Positions 1 to 6,680 of a stretch of 7,485 nt of DNA are shown piece after piece. Within the stretch, counting starts at the first letter, position 1. Every line of letters begins with the position of its first letter. The translations under genes and the position numbers were made by a program. The notes under the pieces are model-generated. The model was given only the letters and a program-made list of their open reading frames with translations. It was not told where the DNA came from and did no database searches. Origin of the DNA: Rhizobiaceae bacterium (GTDB taxonomy: Bacteria; Pseudomonadota; Alphaproteobacteria; Rhizobiales; Rhizobiaceae); NCBI GenBank assembly GCA_016793565.1, contig JAEUMA010000243.1, positions 1 through 7,485 of the forward strand. Reading direction: 5' to 3'.

Positions 1-75
1 CTCGTAGGCGAAGCCCGAGCCGGGGAGGCGCCATGCGGCGTCCCCCCGGCCGGCTTTCGTCGCGTCGATGCTCAT
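1..75 (-). CDS. N-terminal fragment of a gene downstream of the binding protein, possibly an ABC permease
   Basis: A minus-strand frame opens with ATG at 75-73 and stays open for 25 codons to the left edge. It reads MSIDATKAGRGDAA followed by WRLPGSGFAYE. It starts 18 bp after the stop of the periplasmic binding protein, and an AGG lies just before the ATG (short spacing), so it is probably the next gene of the same operon. In peptide ABC operons the binding protein is usually followed by the two membrane permeases. One of these, DppC-type, has a hydrophilic cytoplasmic N-terminus before its first membrane helix, which would fit the polar start seen here. No membrane segment is visible in the fragment, so the permease assignment comes from position only. 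It could equally be an ATPase subunit or another enzyme. Confidence 0.45.
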   Translation of the reverse strand, partial: MSIDATKAGRGDAAWRLPGSGFAYE

Positions 76-93
76 CGACCTGCCGGCGCGCGC

Positions 94-1677
94 TTACTTG
101 GTGACTTCGTAGTAGAAGACGAGGTCGGCGTTGGGGCCGGAGAAGAAGCCCTCGACGTTGTTGCGCAGCACCGTCTGCTCGCTCTCCTGGAACATGTTGA
201 TGAACGGGCCCGACTTCTGCAGCTTGGACTGCAGGTCGAGATACATCTGCCGGCGCTTGTCCGTGTCGCTCTCCTGCAGGGCAGCGCGGGTCTCCGCGGT
301 GATTTCCGGGATGTCCCAGCTGTTGCGCCAGGCGAGCGGCTTGGACGGCGAGGCGTCGCTGTTGTCGGGATTGTTGGCGAAGCTGTCGGCATTGGCGTTG
401 GGGTCGAGATAATCCGGTCCCCAGTACATGTAGATCATCTCATGCTCGCGGGCGCGGTATTTCGTCAGCGCCTGCTTCACCTCGGAGGCATTGATCTTGA
501 CCTTGATGCCTGCCTCCGCGAAGGTCGACTGGATCGACTGCGCGATCGCGCTGTAGGGCTGCGTATTGGCGATCTCGAGCTGGATCTCGAAGCCGTCCGG
601 ATAGCCGGCCTCCGCCAGCAGCGCCTTGGCCTTGGCCACGTCGAGCTTATAGGGATTGTCCTCCAGCGAGCCGAAGAAGCCGGCCGGCCAGAACGCCTGA
701 TGAACCTGCATCTGGCCCTTGAGGAAGGTTTCGGACATGCCCTGGTAGTCGATCAGCCAGCGCAGCGCTTCCTGCACCTTGGGGTTCTTCAGGGGCTCGA
801 TCTTCTGGCTGAGGCCTAGATAGTAGACGGTCGCCTTCGGGAAGGTCTCGACCTTCAGGTCGGCATTTCCCTCAATGCCCTTGATCTGGTCCGGCGTCAG
901 GTTGCGGGCGATGTCGACGTCGCCCTTCTCGATCAGCAGCCGCTGCGCGGAGCCCTCGGGAATGTGGCGGATGATGACGCGCTCGGTCTTCGGCGCACCG
1001 AGGCGGAAGTCGGGATTGGCCTCCATGACGACCGATTCGTTGGCCTTCCAGGCGCGCATCTTGTAGGCGCCGGAGCCGGCCGAATTGGTCTTCAGCCAGT
1101 CATGGCCGAGGTCGCCATCCTTCTCGTGCGCCAGCGCCTCCTTCTTGTCGACGATGGAAGAGGTGACGGTGCTCATCAGGTTGAGCACGTAGGTCGGCGC
1201 GTATTTGTCGGCGACCGTGAACTCCAGCGTCAGCGGATCGACGGCCCGCACCATGTCCTTGACGTTGTCCTGGTTCCAGCCGAGGCCCTGGAACAGGTAG
1301 GCGGGGGTGAGGTTAAGCAGGATCACGCGCTCCAGCGAAAACTCCACGTCCTCGGCGGTCAGCGGATTGCCGGAATGGAATTTCAGGCCGGGCTTCAGCT
1401 TGAAGGTGAAGGTCTTGCCGTCCTCGCTGACCGAATAGCTCTCGGCCGCCTTGGGCACCACGGTCGACATGTCGCCGATCTCGAGGCCCATCAGCCGGTC
1501 GTAGACATTGACGGCGACCTCCGAGTTGGACAGCTCGTAGATCTCGGCCGGATCCATCGTCACGATGTCGTCGATGTTCTTGGCCACCACCAGCGTGTTG
1601 GCGGGCGTTTCGGCGAAGGCGGCGGGAGCCGTCAGCATCGTGGCCGAAAGCAGCAATCCCAGTAGCAGTCGTCTCAT
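94..1677 (-). CDS. ABC transporter periplasmic substrate-binding protein, family 5 (peptide/nickel type)
   Basis: 527 aa, the usual size for SBP_bac_5 (DppA/OppA-like) proteins, which capture di- or oligopeptides or related solutes in the periplasm and deliver them to an inner-membrane ABC permease. Residues 1-22 form a Sec signal peptide: MRR, a leucine-rich core, then AFA before the cleavage site. There is no lipobox cysteine, so the mature protein should be soluble and periplasmic. The family signature is clear shortly after: SEDGKTFTFKLKPGLKFHSG, then PLTAEDVEFSLER. Later family features include GSGAYKM, ALRWLIDYQGM, and AKALLAEAGYPDGF near the start of the C-terminal lobe. The frame is open for 34 codons further upstream, but the start at 1677 is preferred because it begins the signal peptide and has a GGGAGA ribosome site 5 nt upstream. 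The gene lies 31 bp after the M81 peptidase and 18 bp before the next gene. The ligand cannot be read from sequence; the peptidase neighbour suggests a peptide-like compound. Confidence 0.95.
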   Translation of the reverse strand: MRRLLLGLLLSATMLTAPAAFAETPANTLVVAKNIDDIVTMDPAEIYELSNSEVAVNVYDRLMGLEIGDMSTVVPKAAESYSVSEDGKTFTFKLKPGLKFHSGNPLTAEDVEFSLERVILLNLTPAYLFQGLGWNQDNVKDMVRAVDPLTLEFTVADKYAPTYVLNLMSTVTSSIVDKKEALAHEKDGDLGHDWLKTNSAGSGAYKMRAWKANESVVMEANPDFRLGAPKTERVIIRHIPEGSAQRLLIEKGDVDIARNLTPDQIKGIEGNADLKVETFPKATVYYLGLSQKIEPLKNPKVQEALRWLIDYQGMSETFLKGQMQVHQAFWPAGFFGSLEDNPYKLDVAKAKALLAEAGYPDGFEIQLEIANTQPYSAIAQSIQSTFAEAGIKVKINASEVKQALTKYRAREHEMIYMYWGPDYLDPNANADSFANNPDNSDASPSKPLAWRNSWDIPEITAETRAALQESDTDKRRQMYLDLQSKLQKSGPFINMFQESEQTVLRNNVEGFFSGPNADLVFYYEVTK

Positions 1678-1682
1678 GTCAG

Positions 1683-1688
1683 TCTCCC
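1683..1688 (-). promoter_or_regulatory. Ribosome binding site of the substrate-binding protein
   Basis: On the minus strand GGGAGA lies 5 nt before the ATG at 1677. It decides the start: the frame is open further upstream, but only this ATG combines a good site with an immediate signal peptide. The site lies within the 31-bp gap after the M81 peptidase stop, consistent with translation from a shared mRNA. Confidence 0.7.
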
Positions 1689-1708
1689 ATTGTTTCCCAA
1701 ATCGTTGT

Positions 1709-3214
1709 TCAATTGGCCGGGCCGCAAGGTCCGAGCCGCACTCCGGAGCGGAGGTTCTTGTAGGTGACCGTCTCGCCACGGCAGAAATTCGCGCCCGGTG
1801 ACTCGACCAGGATGATCTCCTTGGCGATCGAGTCGAAATCGGCGCGGAAATGCACGCTGCTCTTCAGCGCCACGATCGCCTGGTCCTTCGGCTCGATGCC
1901 GACGGCGCGCAGCAGGCCCTGGTCGAGGCACTGATAGCGCACGCTGCAGACGGCGACCTGGACGTCCGACCCGTCGTCGAGGATGCGCAGGCGCGCCATC
2001 TTCCCGAGCGAAACGGTGAGGTCGCCCAGGATGGCGCCGTGGCAGGTGAAGTGGCCGTCCGACAGCGCCTCGACGCGCACCCGTGCGCGGAACGGTTCGG
2101 CGTCGTAGCCGTAGCGGCCGCCGATGGCGAGTTCGAGTTCGGCGCCGACGCCGGCTTCATGGGCCAGAGCCGCCGTCTGCGGGTCCCACAGAAGGCCTAG
2201 CGCGCCTTCGCGCACGCCACCCTCCACCATCGCCCTCAGCAGGCCGACGGTGTCGGAGGTGCCGCCGGCGCCCGGATTGTCCTGCAGATCGGCGATCACG
2301 ATCGGTTCGCCCGGGCGGCCGTGGCGCATGGCATAGCTGGTCGCCTCGGCAGGGGTCAGCAGCGGGCTGCTGAATTGAGACTCCGCGGCGTTGATGGCGG
2401 CCAGGACCTTGTCGGCGGCGGCGTCGACCGCCGCCGCGTCGGTACCGTAGGCGACGACCGCCGGGCCGCATTCGGCGATGTCGGCCGGCGGAAAGCCGAT
2501 GCCGATGTCGATGTTGGCGACTCCACCACGCTCCAGCGCCGGCAGGCCTGCGTAGAGGCTCTTGCAAGGCTCGAAATCCGTGCACTGCGTGTAGAGCGGG
2601 ATGAGGAAAGGTGGCTTGCGCAGCGCCTTGTGGAAGGCCCGGCCGTTGGCCATGCGCTGGCGCAGCAGCGAATAGGCCCGCTCTCCCGTCTCCAGCATGT
2701 CGATATGCGGGTAGGTGCGGTAGACGGCGAGAGCGTCACTGTTGGCGACCATCCCCTCGGTGATGTTGGCGTGCATGTCGAGGCTGACGACGAACGGCAG
2801 GTCCGGCCCCACGACCGCGCGCACGCGGCGCATCAGTTCTCCCTCGCCGTCCTCATGCGATTCCACCACCATCGCGCCGTGCAGGTCGAGATAGACGGCG
2901 TCCAGATGGCCGGCCGCGGCGATGCCGTCGCAGATCATGGCCGAGATGCGATCGAAGGCATCGTCGGTGACGTAGCTGCAGGGTTCGGCGGCCGCCCACA
3001 CCAGCGGCACGAAATCGCACTCGGCCCGTGCCGCGCGGATGAAGCCGCCGATCGGAATGGCGAGCGGCGTGAAGACGTCGATGATGGCGTCGCCGCGGGT
3101 CATTTCCGGCCAGCCGTCGGCGCGGACGAAATCGTCATAGGTGGCGCCGAAAGGCGCGAAAGTGTTGGTCTCGTGCTGCATGCCGGCGATGGCAATGCGG
3201 GGACGGGAAGCCAT
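1709..3214 (-). CDS. M81 family metallopeptidase (MlrC-like, microcystinase C homologue)
   Basis: 501 aa, typical for the M81 family, whose founder MlrC hydrolyses linearised microcystin and its tetrapeptide. These are metal-dependent enzymes, normally cytoplasmic; no signal peptide is present. Family motifs occur in order: HETNTF at residues 14-19, DLHGAM at 110-115, DMHANIT at 146-152, and YPHID at 168-172. Asp146, His148 and His170 match the Asp-x-His and downstream His proposed as metal ligands in MlrC, and His112 is another expected active-site residue. The C-terminal part carries DNPGAGGTSDT at 312-322 and KSSVHFRADF at 451-460, both typical of the family, so the protein appears complete. 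It precedes the binding protein by 31 bp and follows the XRE regulator on the same strand. The likely role is cytoplasmic hydrolysis of an imported peptide or amide compound. Most bacterial M81 proteins have no known substrate, so microcystin should not be assumed. An AGAGG lies about 11 nt before the ATG, a somewhat long spacing. Confidence 0.95.
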   Translation of the reverse strand: MASRPRIAIAGMQHETNTFAPFGATYDDFVRADGWPEMTRGDAIIDVFTPLAIPIGGFIRAARAECDFVPLVWAAAEPCSYVTDDAFDRISAMICDGIAAAGHLDAVYLDLHGAMVVESHEDGEGELMRRVRAVVGPDLPFVVSLDMHANITEGMVANSDALAVYRTYPHIDMLETGERAYSLLRQRMANGRAFHKALRKPPFLIPLYTQCTDFEPCKSLYAGLPALERGGVANIDIGIGFPPADIAECGPAVVAYGTDAAAVDAAADKVLAAINAAESQFSSPLLTPAEATSYAMRHGRPGEPIVIADLQDNPGAGGTSDTVGLLRAMVEGGVREGALGLLWDPQTAALAHEAGVGAELELAIGGRYGYDAEPFRARVRVEALSDGHFTCHGAILGDLTVSLGKMARLRILDDGSDVQVAVCSVRYQCLDQGLLRAVGIEPKDQAIVALKSSVHFRADFDSIAKEIILVESPGANFCRGETVTYKNLRSGVRLGPCGPAN

Positions 3215-3219
3215 GCTCG

Positions 3220-3269
3220 ATGCTACCTCTTCGACGCGTATTCACTGTTGCGACGATCGAAGGTAGCAT
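3220..3269. repeat. 9-bp inverted repeat upstream of the M81 operon
   Basis: ATGCTACCT (3220-3228) and its exact complement AGGTAGCAT (3261-3269) face each other across 32 bp. The left arm sits immediately before the M81 start codon and overlaps its ribosome-site region. The right arm overlaps a candidate -10 element. A further GCTACC lies at 3292-3297. This arrangement would suit a dimeric DNA-binding regulator, with the XRE protein encoded next door as the obvious candidate. The arms are about 41 bp apart centre to centre, close to four helical turns. Binding is an inference from layout. Confidence 0.4.
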
Positions 3270-3287
3270 GCTGACTGCGGTGCACAA
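3260..3287 (-). promoter_or_regulatory. Candidate promoter of the M81 / ABC transporter operon
   Basis: On the minus strand TTGTGC (3287-3282) and TACCTT (3265-3260) are separated by 16 bp, a weak match to a housekeeping sigma factor promoter. It is the best pair I found in the 142-bp gap between regulator and peptidase. The -10 element overlaps the right arm of the 9-bp inverted repeat, as expected if the repeat is an operator. Weak similarity only. Confidence 0.25.
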
Positions 3288-3330
3288 TTTCGCTACCGTT
3301 GCTGAATTCGCAGCGCAATACAGCATAAAG

Positions 3331-3346
3331 TCGCGCAAGCCCGCGA
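3331..3346 (-). terminator. Weak terminator-like hairpin after the regulator gene
   Basis: On the minus strand TCGCG and CGCGA pair around a 6-nt loop and are followed by CTTTAT. It begins 11 nt after the regulator stop codon. The stem is only 5 bp and the T tract is interrupted, so termination may be partial or absent, and the downstream operon could also be reached from the regulator's promoter. Confidence 0.22.
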
Positions 3347-3356
3347 AGGGTGACGC

Positions 3357-4199
3357 TCAGTATTCCATCGCGCGAAGCACGGTGTCGTCGGAGATATGGT
3401 TGTCGAGACGGCGGGAGATTTCGTCGCCGATCTCGCCGTGGCCGGACTGGTACGCGCCGCATGCCGAAAGCATCTTGCGCAGGTTCGGCGCGCGGCCGTG
3501 ATACTCGTAGACGCACCGCGACGCAAAGGGCTGGCGGCCGGGACCACTGGACACCGACACGAACACGCCCGACAAAAGCCGCGGCGTCGCCACGTAGGAC
3601 GGATAGAAGGCCACCATCGACAGGGTCTGGTGCAGCGCCATGTGCTGGTGAAGCACGTAGATACGGTCGTCCGTGTGGATCACCGTGCCGGTGTAGCGGT
3701 TGAGCATGATGCTGACATGGGCGCCGTCGCGATTGACCGAGCGCTCCATGGTGCGATCGAAGAAAAGGCCCTCGCTGCGATAGATGCGCGACACCGACTT
3801 CAGGATGCGTCCCGGAAAGGCGGGCGAGCAGTAGTAGGAGTGGTAGTAGCCGACGTAGCGCTCAAGCTTGCGCGATGCGTCGGAGCCGGCGTTGCGCATG
3901 CGGCGCAAAATCGGGCCGAACAGCAGATCGGCCGCCGACGGGTCGGCCGCTCCGGCGTCGTCGACCTGCGCCCGCAGCATCGCCGCATCGTCGATCCCGA
4001 AATAGTCGCAGATGCGCCGCAGATTATAGGCGGAAGGAAACGATGCGCCCGACAGATATTTGTTGAACTGCTGGCGGTTGATGCCGAGGTCGCGGCAGAC
4101 TTCGGAAATCGAGCGATGGCGGGCGCAGGCGGCGCGCAGGTTCTCCGCGAAGACCCGCCGCGTATCGTCAGGAAGTTGCGCCGCCGTCTGGGCAACCAT
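3357..4199 (-). CDS. XRE-type helix-turn-helix regulator with an uncharacterised C-terminal region
   Basis: 280 aa. Residues about 18-70 form an XRE/Cro-like DNA-binding domain: SISEVCRDLGI then NRQQFNKYLSGASFPSAYNL is a typical helix-turn-helix with recognition helix, followed by RRICDYFGI. Residues about 112-280 form a second domain that I do not recognise, beginning with the tyrosine-rich LERYVGYYHSYYCSP (112-126). It may sense a ligand or mediate oligomerisation. No signal peptide or membrane segment is evident. The frame is open for 90 codons further upstream, but that extension would read through the divergent gap and the trpF start. The ATG at 4199 has an AGAGG ribosome site 7 nt before it. 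The gene is upstream of the M81/ABC operon on the same strand and divergent from trpF. By position it probably controls the M81/ABC operon, less likely trp. Direction of control, effector and target site are unknown. Confidence 0.85.
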   Translation of the reverse strand: MVAQTAAQLPDDTRRVFAENLRAACARHRSISEVCRDLGINRQQFNKYLSGASFPSAYNLRRICDYFGIDDAAMLRAQVDDAGAADPSAADLLFGPILRRMRNAGSDASRKLERYVGYYHSYYCSPAFPGRILKSVSRIYRSEGLFFDRTMERSVNRDGAHVSIMLNRYTGTVIHTDDRIYVLHQHMALHQTLSMVAFYPSYVATPRLLSGVFVSVSSGPGRQPFASRCVYEYHGRAPNLRKMLSACGAYQSGHGEIGDEISRRLDNHISDDTVLRAMEY

Positions 4200-4206
4200 G
4201 CCACCA

Positions 4207-4211
4207 CCTCT
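4207..4211 (-). promoter_or_regulatory. Ribosome binding site fixing the regulator start
   Basis: On the minus strand AGAGG is followed by 7 nt and then the ATG at 4199. This supports a 280-aa protein rather than the 370-aa open frame, whose first 90 residues are antisense to the 5' end of trpF and the divergent gap. Confidence 0.65.
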
Positions 4212-4353
4212 CGGGCCTTGGCATACGTTCCGCCTGCCCGGCCCTTCGTCACCATAGAGCGCGCATCCTCCGCTGCCTATGGGCCTCATGTCGCGTCTGC
4301 GCAGGGCGTGCCGACCATCGACACGGCCCCGTTTTCGTGGCAGGTGCCCGCGC

Positions 4354-5013
4354 ATGGCGCTCGACATCAAGATCTGCGGCCTGAAGACGCCCGAGGCGGT
4401 CGACGCGGCGCTCGCCGGCGGCGCCACCGACGTCGGCTTCATCTTCTTCCCTAAAAGCCCGCGCAACATCGCGCCGGACGAGGCCGGCCGGCTCCGCCGC
4501 GCCGCTCATGGTCGCGCCCGCGCGGTGGCCGTCACGGTCGATGCCGACGATGCCACGCTCGACGCGATTGTCACCGCCATGGCGCCCGACATGCTGCAGC
4601 TTCACGGCAGCGAAACGCCGGAGCGCGTTGGAGCGGTGAAGGCACGCTATCGACTGCCGGTGATGAAGGCGATCTCCGTGCGAGACGCCGCCGATCTTGC
4701 CCGCCTCGTACCCTATCGCGGCGTCGCCGACCGGCTGCTGCTCGACGCCAAGCCGCCGAAGGGCGCGGAGTTGCCAGGCGGCAACGGCGTCGCTTTCGAC
4801 TGGCGACTGCTGTCAGCGCTGGAGCCGGGCACCGATTACCTTTTGTCGGGCGGCGTCAACGCCGCCAATGTCGCGGAGGCGCTGCGCATCGCGGCGCCGC
4901 CGGGCCTCGACGTCTCGTCGGGCGTTGAGCGCGCGCCGGGCGTCAAGGATGTCGGCCTGATCGCCGAATTCTTCGCGGCCGTGCGCCGCGCAGCGGCTGG
5001 GGAGCGCGCCTGA
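4354..5013 (+). CDS. trpF: Phosphoribosylanthranilate isomerase
   Basis: 219 aa, a full-length stand-alone TrpF. It converts N-(5-phosphoribosyl)anthranilate to the enol carboxyphenylaminodeoxyribulose phosphate in cytoplasmic tryptophan biosynthesis. Motifs of the (beta/alpha)8 barrel occur in order: KICGLK at residues 6-11 with the general-base Cys8, GFIFFPKSPRN at 28-38, LQLHGSE at 81-87, LLLDAK at 128-133 with the general-acid Asp131, SGGVNAANV at 165-173, and the phosphate-binding DVSSGVERAPGVKD at 186-199. The ATG at 4354 begins the first barrel strand directly. The frame is open 25 codons further upstream, but that stretch is arginine-rich and unlike the family. The ribosome site is modest (AGGTG about 9 nt upstream). 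It is the first gene of the trpF-trpB-trpA cluster typical of rhizobia and lies 128 bp before trpB. It is divergent from the XRE regulator. Confidence 0.98.
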   Translation: MALDIKICGLKTPEAVDAALAGGATDVGFIFFPKSPRNIAPDEAGRLRRAAHGRARAVAVTVDADDATLDAIVTAMAPDMLQLHGSETPERVGAVKARYRLPVMKAISVRDAADLARLVPYRGVADRLLLDAKPPKGAELPGGNGVAFDWRLLSALEPGTDYLLSGGVNAANVAEALRIAAPPGLDVSSGVERAPGVKDVGLIAEFFAAVRRAAAGERA

Positions 5014-5041
5014 ACCCCGCCTGAGCCTGCTCGGCGGTTTA

Positions 5042-5058
5042 CTTTCTGCCCCAGAAAG
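5042..5058 (+). repeat. Perfect 7-bp hairpin CTTTCTG/CAGAAAG in the trpF-trpB gap
   Basis: CTTTCTG (5042-5048), loop CCC, CAGAAAG (5052-5058). It starts 29 nt after the trpF stop. It is not followed by a T tract, so it is not a standard terminator. It could be an mRNA processing or stability element, or a palindromic protein site. Confidence 0.45.
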
Positions 5059-5064
5059 GCTTAT

Positions 5065-5077
5065 GGCTCGTTGAGCC
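5065..5077 (+). repeat. 5-bp hairpin GGCTC/GAGCC in the trpF-trpB gap
   Basis: GGCTC (5065-5069), loop GTT, GAGCC (5073-5077). The same blocks recur as GAGCC at 5023-5027 and GGCTC at 5111-5115, so these four segments could form alternative, mutually exclusive pairings. Five-base blocks are common in GC-rich DNA, so chance is a real possibility. Confidence 0.3.
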
Positions 5078-5087
5078 CCGCGCCGCC

Positions 5088-5102
5088 TGCCGCCAAGCGG
5101 CA
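5088..5102 (+). repeat. 6-bp hairpin TGCCGC/GCGGCA before trpB
   Basis: TGCCGC (5088-5093), loop CAA, GCGGCA (5097-5102). It lies about 40 nt before the trpB start with no T tract after it. It is the third perfect hairpin within 61 bp. No leader peptide with tryptophan codons is visible in the gap. Confidence 0.3.
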
Positions 5103-5141
5103 CAAGCCCCGGCTCTCTCGGACGCGCTACCAGGAAAAGCC

Positions 5142-6362
5142 ATGAACAAGCCCATCGAGCCCAATTCCTTCCGCACCGGACCCGACGAACAGGGCATGTT
5201 CGGAATGTTCGGCGGCCGTTTCGTCGCCGAGACGCTGATGCCGCTGATCCTCGACCTGGAGCAGGAGTGGAACAAAGCCAAGAACGATCCGGCCTTCAAG
5301 GCGGAACTCTCGGCGCTCTCCACCTTCTACGCGGGGCGGCCGTCCAAGCTCTATTTCGCCGAGGGCCTGACCAAGCATCTCGGCGGCGCCAGGATCTATC
5401 TCAAGCGCGAGGACCTCAACCACACCGGCTCGCACAAGATCAACAACTGCCTCGGCCAGATTCTTCTGGCCAAGCGCATGGGCAAGAAGCGCATCATCGC
5501 CGAGACCGGGGCCGGCCAGCACGGCGTCGCCTCCGCAACGGTCTCCGCCCGCTTCGGCTACCCTTGCGTCGTCTATATGGGCGCCACCGACGTCGAGCGC
5601 CAAAAGCCGAATGTGTTCCGCATGAAGCTGCTGGGCGCCGAAGTGCGGCCGGTCACCGCCGGCCACGGCACGCTGAAGGACGCCATGAACGAGGCCCTTC
5701 GCGATTGGGTCACCAATGTCGAGGACACATACTACCTGATCGGAACCGCCGCCGGCCCGCATCCCTATCCGGAACTGGTGCGCGAGTTCCAGTCGGTGAT
5801 CGGCAACGAGGCGCGCGCCCAAATCCTCGAGCAGGAAGGCCGGCTGCCCGACCTCGTCATCGCCGCCGTGGGCGGTGGCTCCAACGCTATCGGCATCTTC
5901 CACCCCTTCCTGGACGACCGGGGTGTCCGCATCGTCGGCGTCGAGGCCGGCGGGCGCGGGCTCGACGGCATCGAGCACTGCGCCTCGATGAACGCTGGCG
6001 CGCCGGGCGTCCTGCACGGCAACCGCACCTATCTCCTGCAGAACGAGGACGGCCAGATCCTCGAGGGACACTCGATCTCGGCCGGGCTCGACTATCCGGG
6101 CGTCGGCCCGGAGCATTCCTGGCTGCGTGACAGCGGCCGCGTCGAGTATGTGCCGATCCTCGACGACGAGGCGATGGAAGCGTTCCAGCTCACCACCCGC
6201 GTCGAAGGCATCATCCCGGCGCTGGAATCGGCCCATGCGATCGCCCAGGCCATGAAGCTTGCCCCGAAGATGGGCAAGGACCAGATCGTGATCGTCAATC
6301 TGTCGGGCCGCGGCGACAAGGACGTGCATACCGTCGCCAAGATGATGGGCATGGAGATTTGA
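5142..6362 (+). CDS. trpB: Tryptophan synthase beta chain
   Basis: 406 aa, the normal length. This PLP enzyme condenses indole with L-serine to give L-tryptophan, working in the cytoplasm as an alpha2-beta2 complex with TrpA, from which indole is channelled. The N-terminus has the family signature MFGGRFVAETLMP (residues 22-34). The PLP-binding lysine is Lys99 in LNHTGSHKIN. Glu121 in ETGAGQHG is the acid/base glutamate equivalent to Glu109 of the enteric enzyme. GGGSN (244-248) binds the PLP phosphate, and LSGRGDKD (387-394) holds the serine that contacts the pyridine nitrogen. All key residues are intact. The start is supported by AGGA 6 nt before the ATG. It lies 128 bp after trpF. Unusually, its partner trpA does not follow directly but is displaced by about 630 bp carrying toxin-antitoxin sequence. 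Confidence 0.99.
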   Translation: MNKPIEPNSFRTGPDEQGMFGMFGGRFVAETLMPLILDLEQEWNKAKNDPAFKAELSALSTFYAGRPSKLYFAEGLTKHLGGARIYLKREDLNHTGSHKINNCLGQILLAKRMGKKRIIAETGAGQHGVASATVSARFGYPCVVYMGATDVERQKPNVFRMKLLGAEVRPVTAGHGTLKDAMNEALRDWVTNVEDTYYLIGTAAGPHPYPELVREFQSVIGNEARAQILEQEGRLPDLVIAAVGGGSNAIGIFHPFLDDRGVRIVGVEAGGRGLDGIEHCASMNAGAPGVLHGNRTYLLQNEDGQILEGHSISAGLDYPGVGPEHSWLRDSGRVEYVPILDDEAMEAFQLTTRVEGIIPALESAHAIAQAMKLAPKMGKDQIVIVNLSGRGDKDVHTVAKMMGMEI

Positions 6363-6370
6363 ACCGGCCT

Positions 6371-6386
6371 GAGGGTATGCTACCTC
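6371..6386 (+). promoter_or_regulatory. Operator-like palindrome between trpB and the antitoxin gene
   Basis: The stretch contains GGTA-TGC-TACC (6374-6384). With one bulged G it extends to GAGG-TA pairing with TA-CCTC at 6371-6386. It lies in the 51-bp gap between the trpB stop and the antitoxin start, where an antitoxin would be expected to autoregulate its own promoter. It shares the 10-mer ATGCTACCTC with 3220-3229 upstream of the M81 gene. The role is inferred from position. No convincing promoter pair accompanies it. Confidence 0.3.
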
Positions 6387-6413
6387 ACTGTAAAGAAAGA
6401 TCAGCAGCTGGGC

Positions 6414-6680
6414 ATGGGCAAACCGCAGAGCACAGAACGAGATCTGGACTTTGAGGAAGGCGGCGACCCGTCATTCGCTGACGGGGCGGATAGTGACTAC
6501 GCCTCCTTCTTACGGAGATCGCCAGCCGAACGCAGGTTGCTGAAGCAACGCATCGCCGAAGCGGATAAGGGCGTTTTCATCTCGGGTGAGGCAATGCATC
6601 GCTGGATAGAAAGCTGGGGTACGGAGAATGAACTGCCCCCGCCGAAACTGGATGTGTTCCTGAAACCCCGTCGTTCATGA
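6414..6680 (+). CDS. Putative antitoxin of a RelE/ParE-type toxin-antitoxin pair
   Basis: 88 aa. The N-terminal 30 residues are acidic and low in complexity (DLDFEEGGDPS, ADGADSDY). The middle is a charged helix (SPAERRLLKQRIAEADKG, 36-53). The C-terminal stretch ISGEAMHRWIESWGTENELPPP (56-77) resembles a segment I recall from small antitoxin-like proteins encoded before RelE/ParE toxins; the exact family name is uncertain. It overlaps the toxin frame by ATGA at 6677-6680, the coupled arrangement usual for type II modules, where the antitoxin binds and neutralises the toxin and represses the operon. The gene appears intact although its toxin is broken. The ribosome site is weak. Base composition is clearly lower in G+C than the flanking trp genes, which suggests acquisition. 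Confidence 0.7.
   Translation: MGKPQSTERDLDFEEGGDPSFADGADSDYASFLRRSPAERRLLKQRIAEADKGVFISGEAMHRWIESWGTENELPPPKLDVFLKPRRS

Noticed and set aside
2321..3274. 317-aa open frame on the plus strand opposite the M81 gene
   Set aside because: A shadow of the M81 coding sequence, whose motifs and length are complete on the minus strand.
4200..4353. Promoter pair in the regulator-trpF divergent gap (for example TTGGCA at 4218-4223)
   Set aside because: No acceptable -10 element occurs at 16-19 bp spacing on the plus strand, and TATGGT on the minus strand lacks a matching -35. The gap must hold promoters, but I cannot place them.
3396..4454. 352-aa open frame on the plus strand opposite the regulator and overlapping trpF
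   Set aside because: It overlaps the regulator on the other strand and the start of trpF in another frame. It shows low-complexity Arg/Ala/Val composition and no family motifs.
5063..5074. Mini-ORF ATG GCT CGT TGA in the trpF-trpB gap as a trp leader peptide
   Set aside because: Only three codons and no tryptophan codon, so it cannot work as a classical trp attenuation leader.
5127..6329. 400-aa open frame on the minus strand opposite trpB
   Set aside because: It is antisense to a fully conserved trpB and arises from strong third-position G/C bias. Its composition (rich in Ala, Asp, Gly, Val, Arg, His) is that of a shadow frame, with no recognisable domain.
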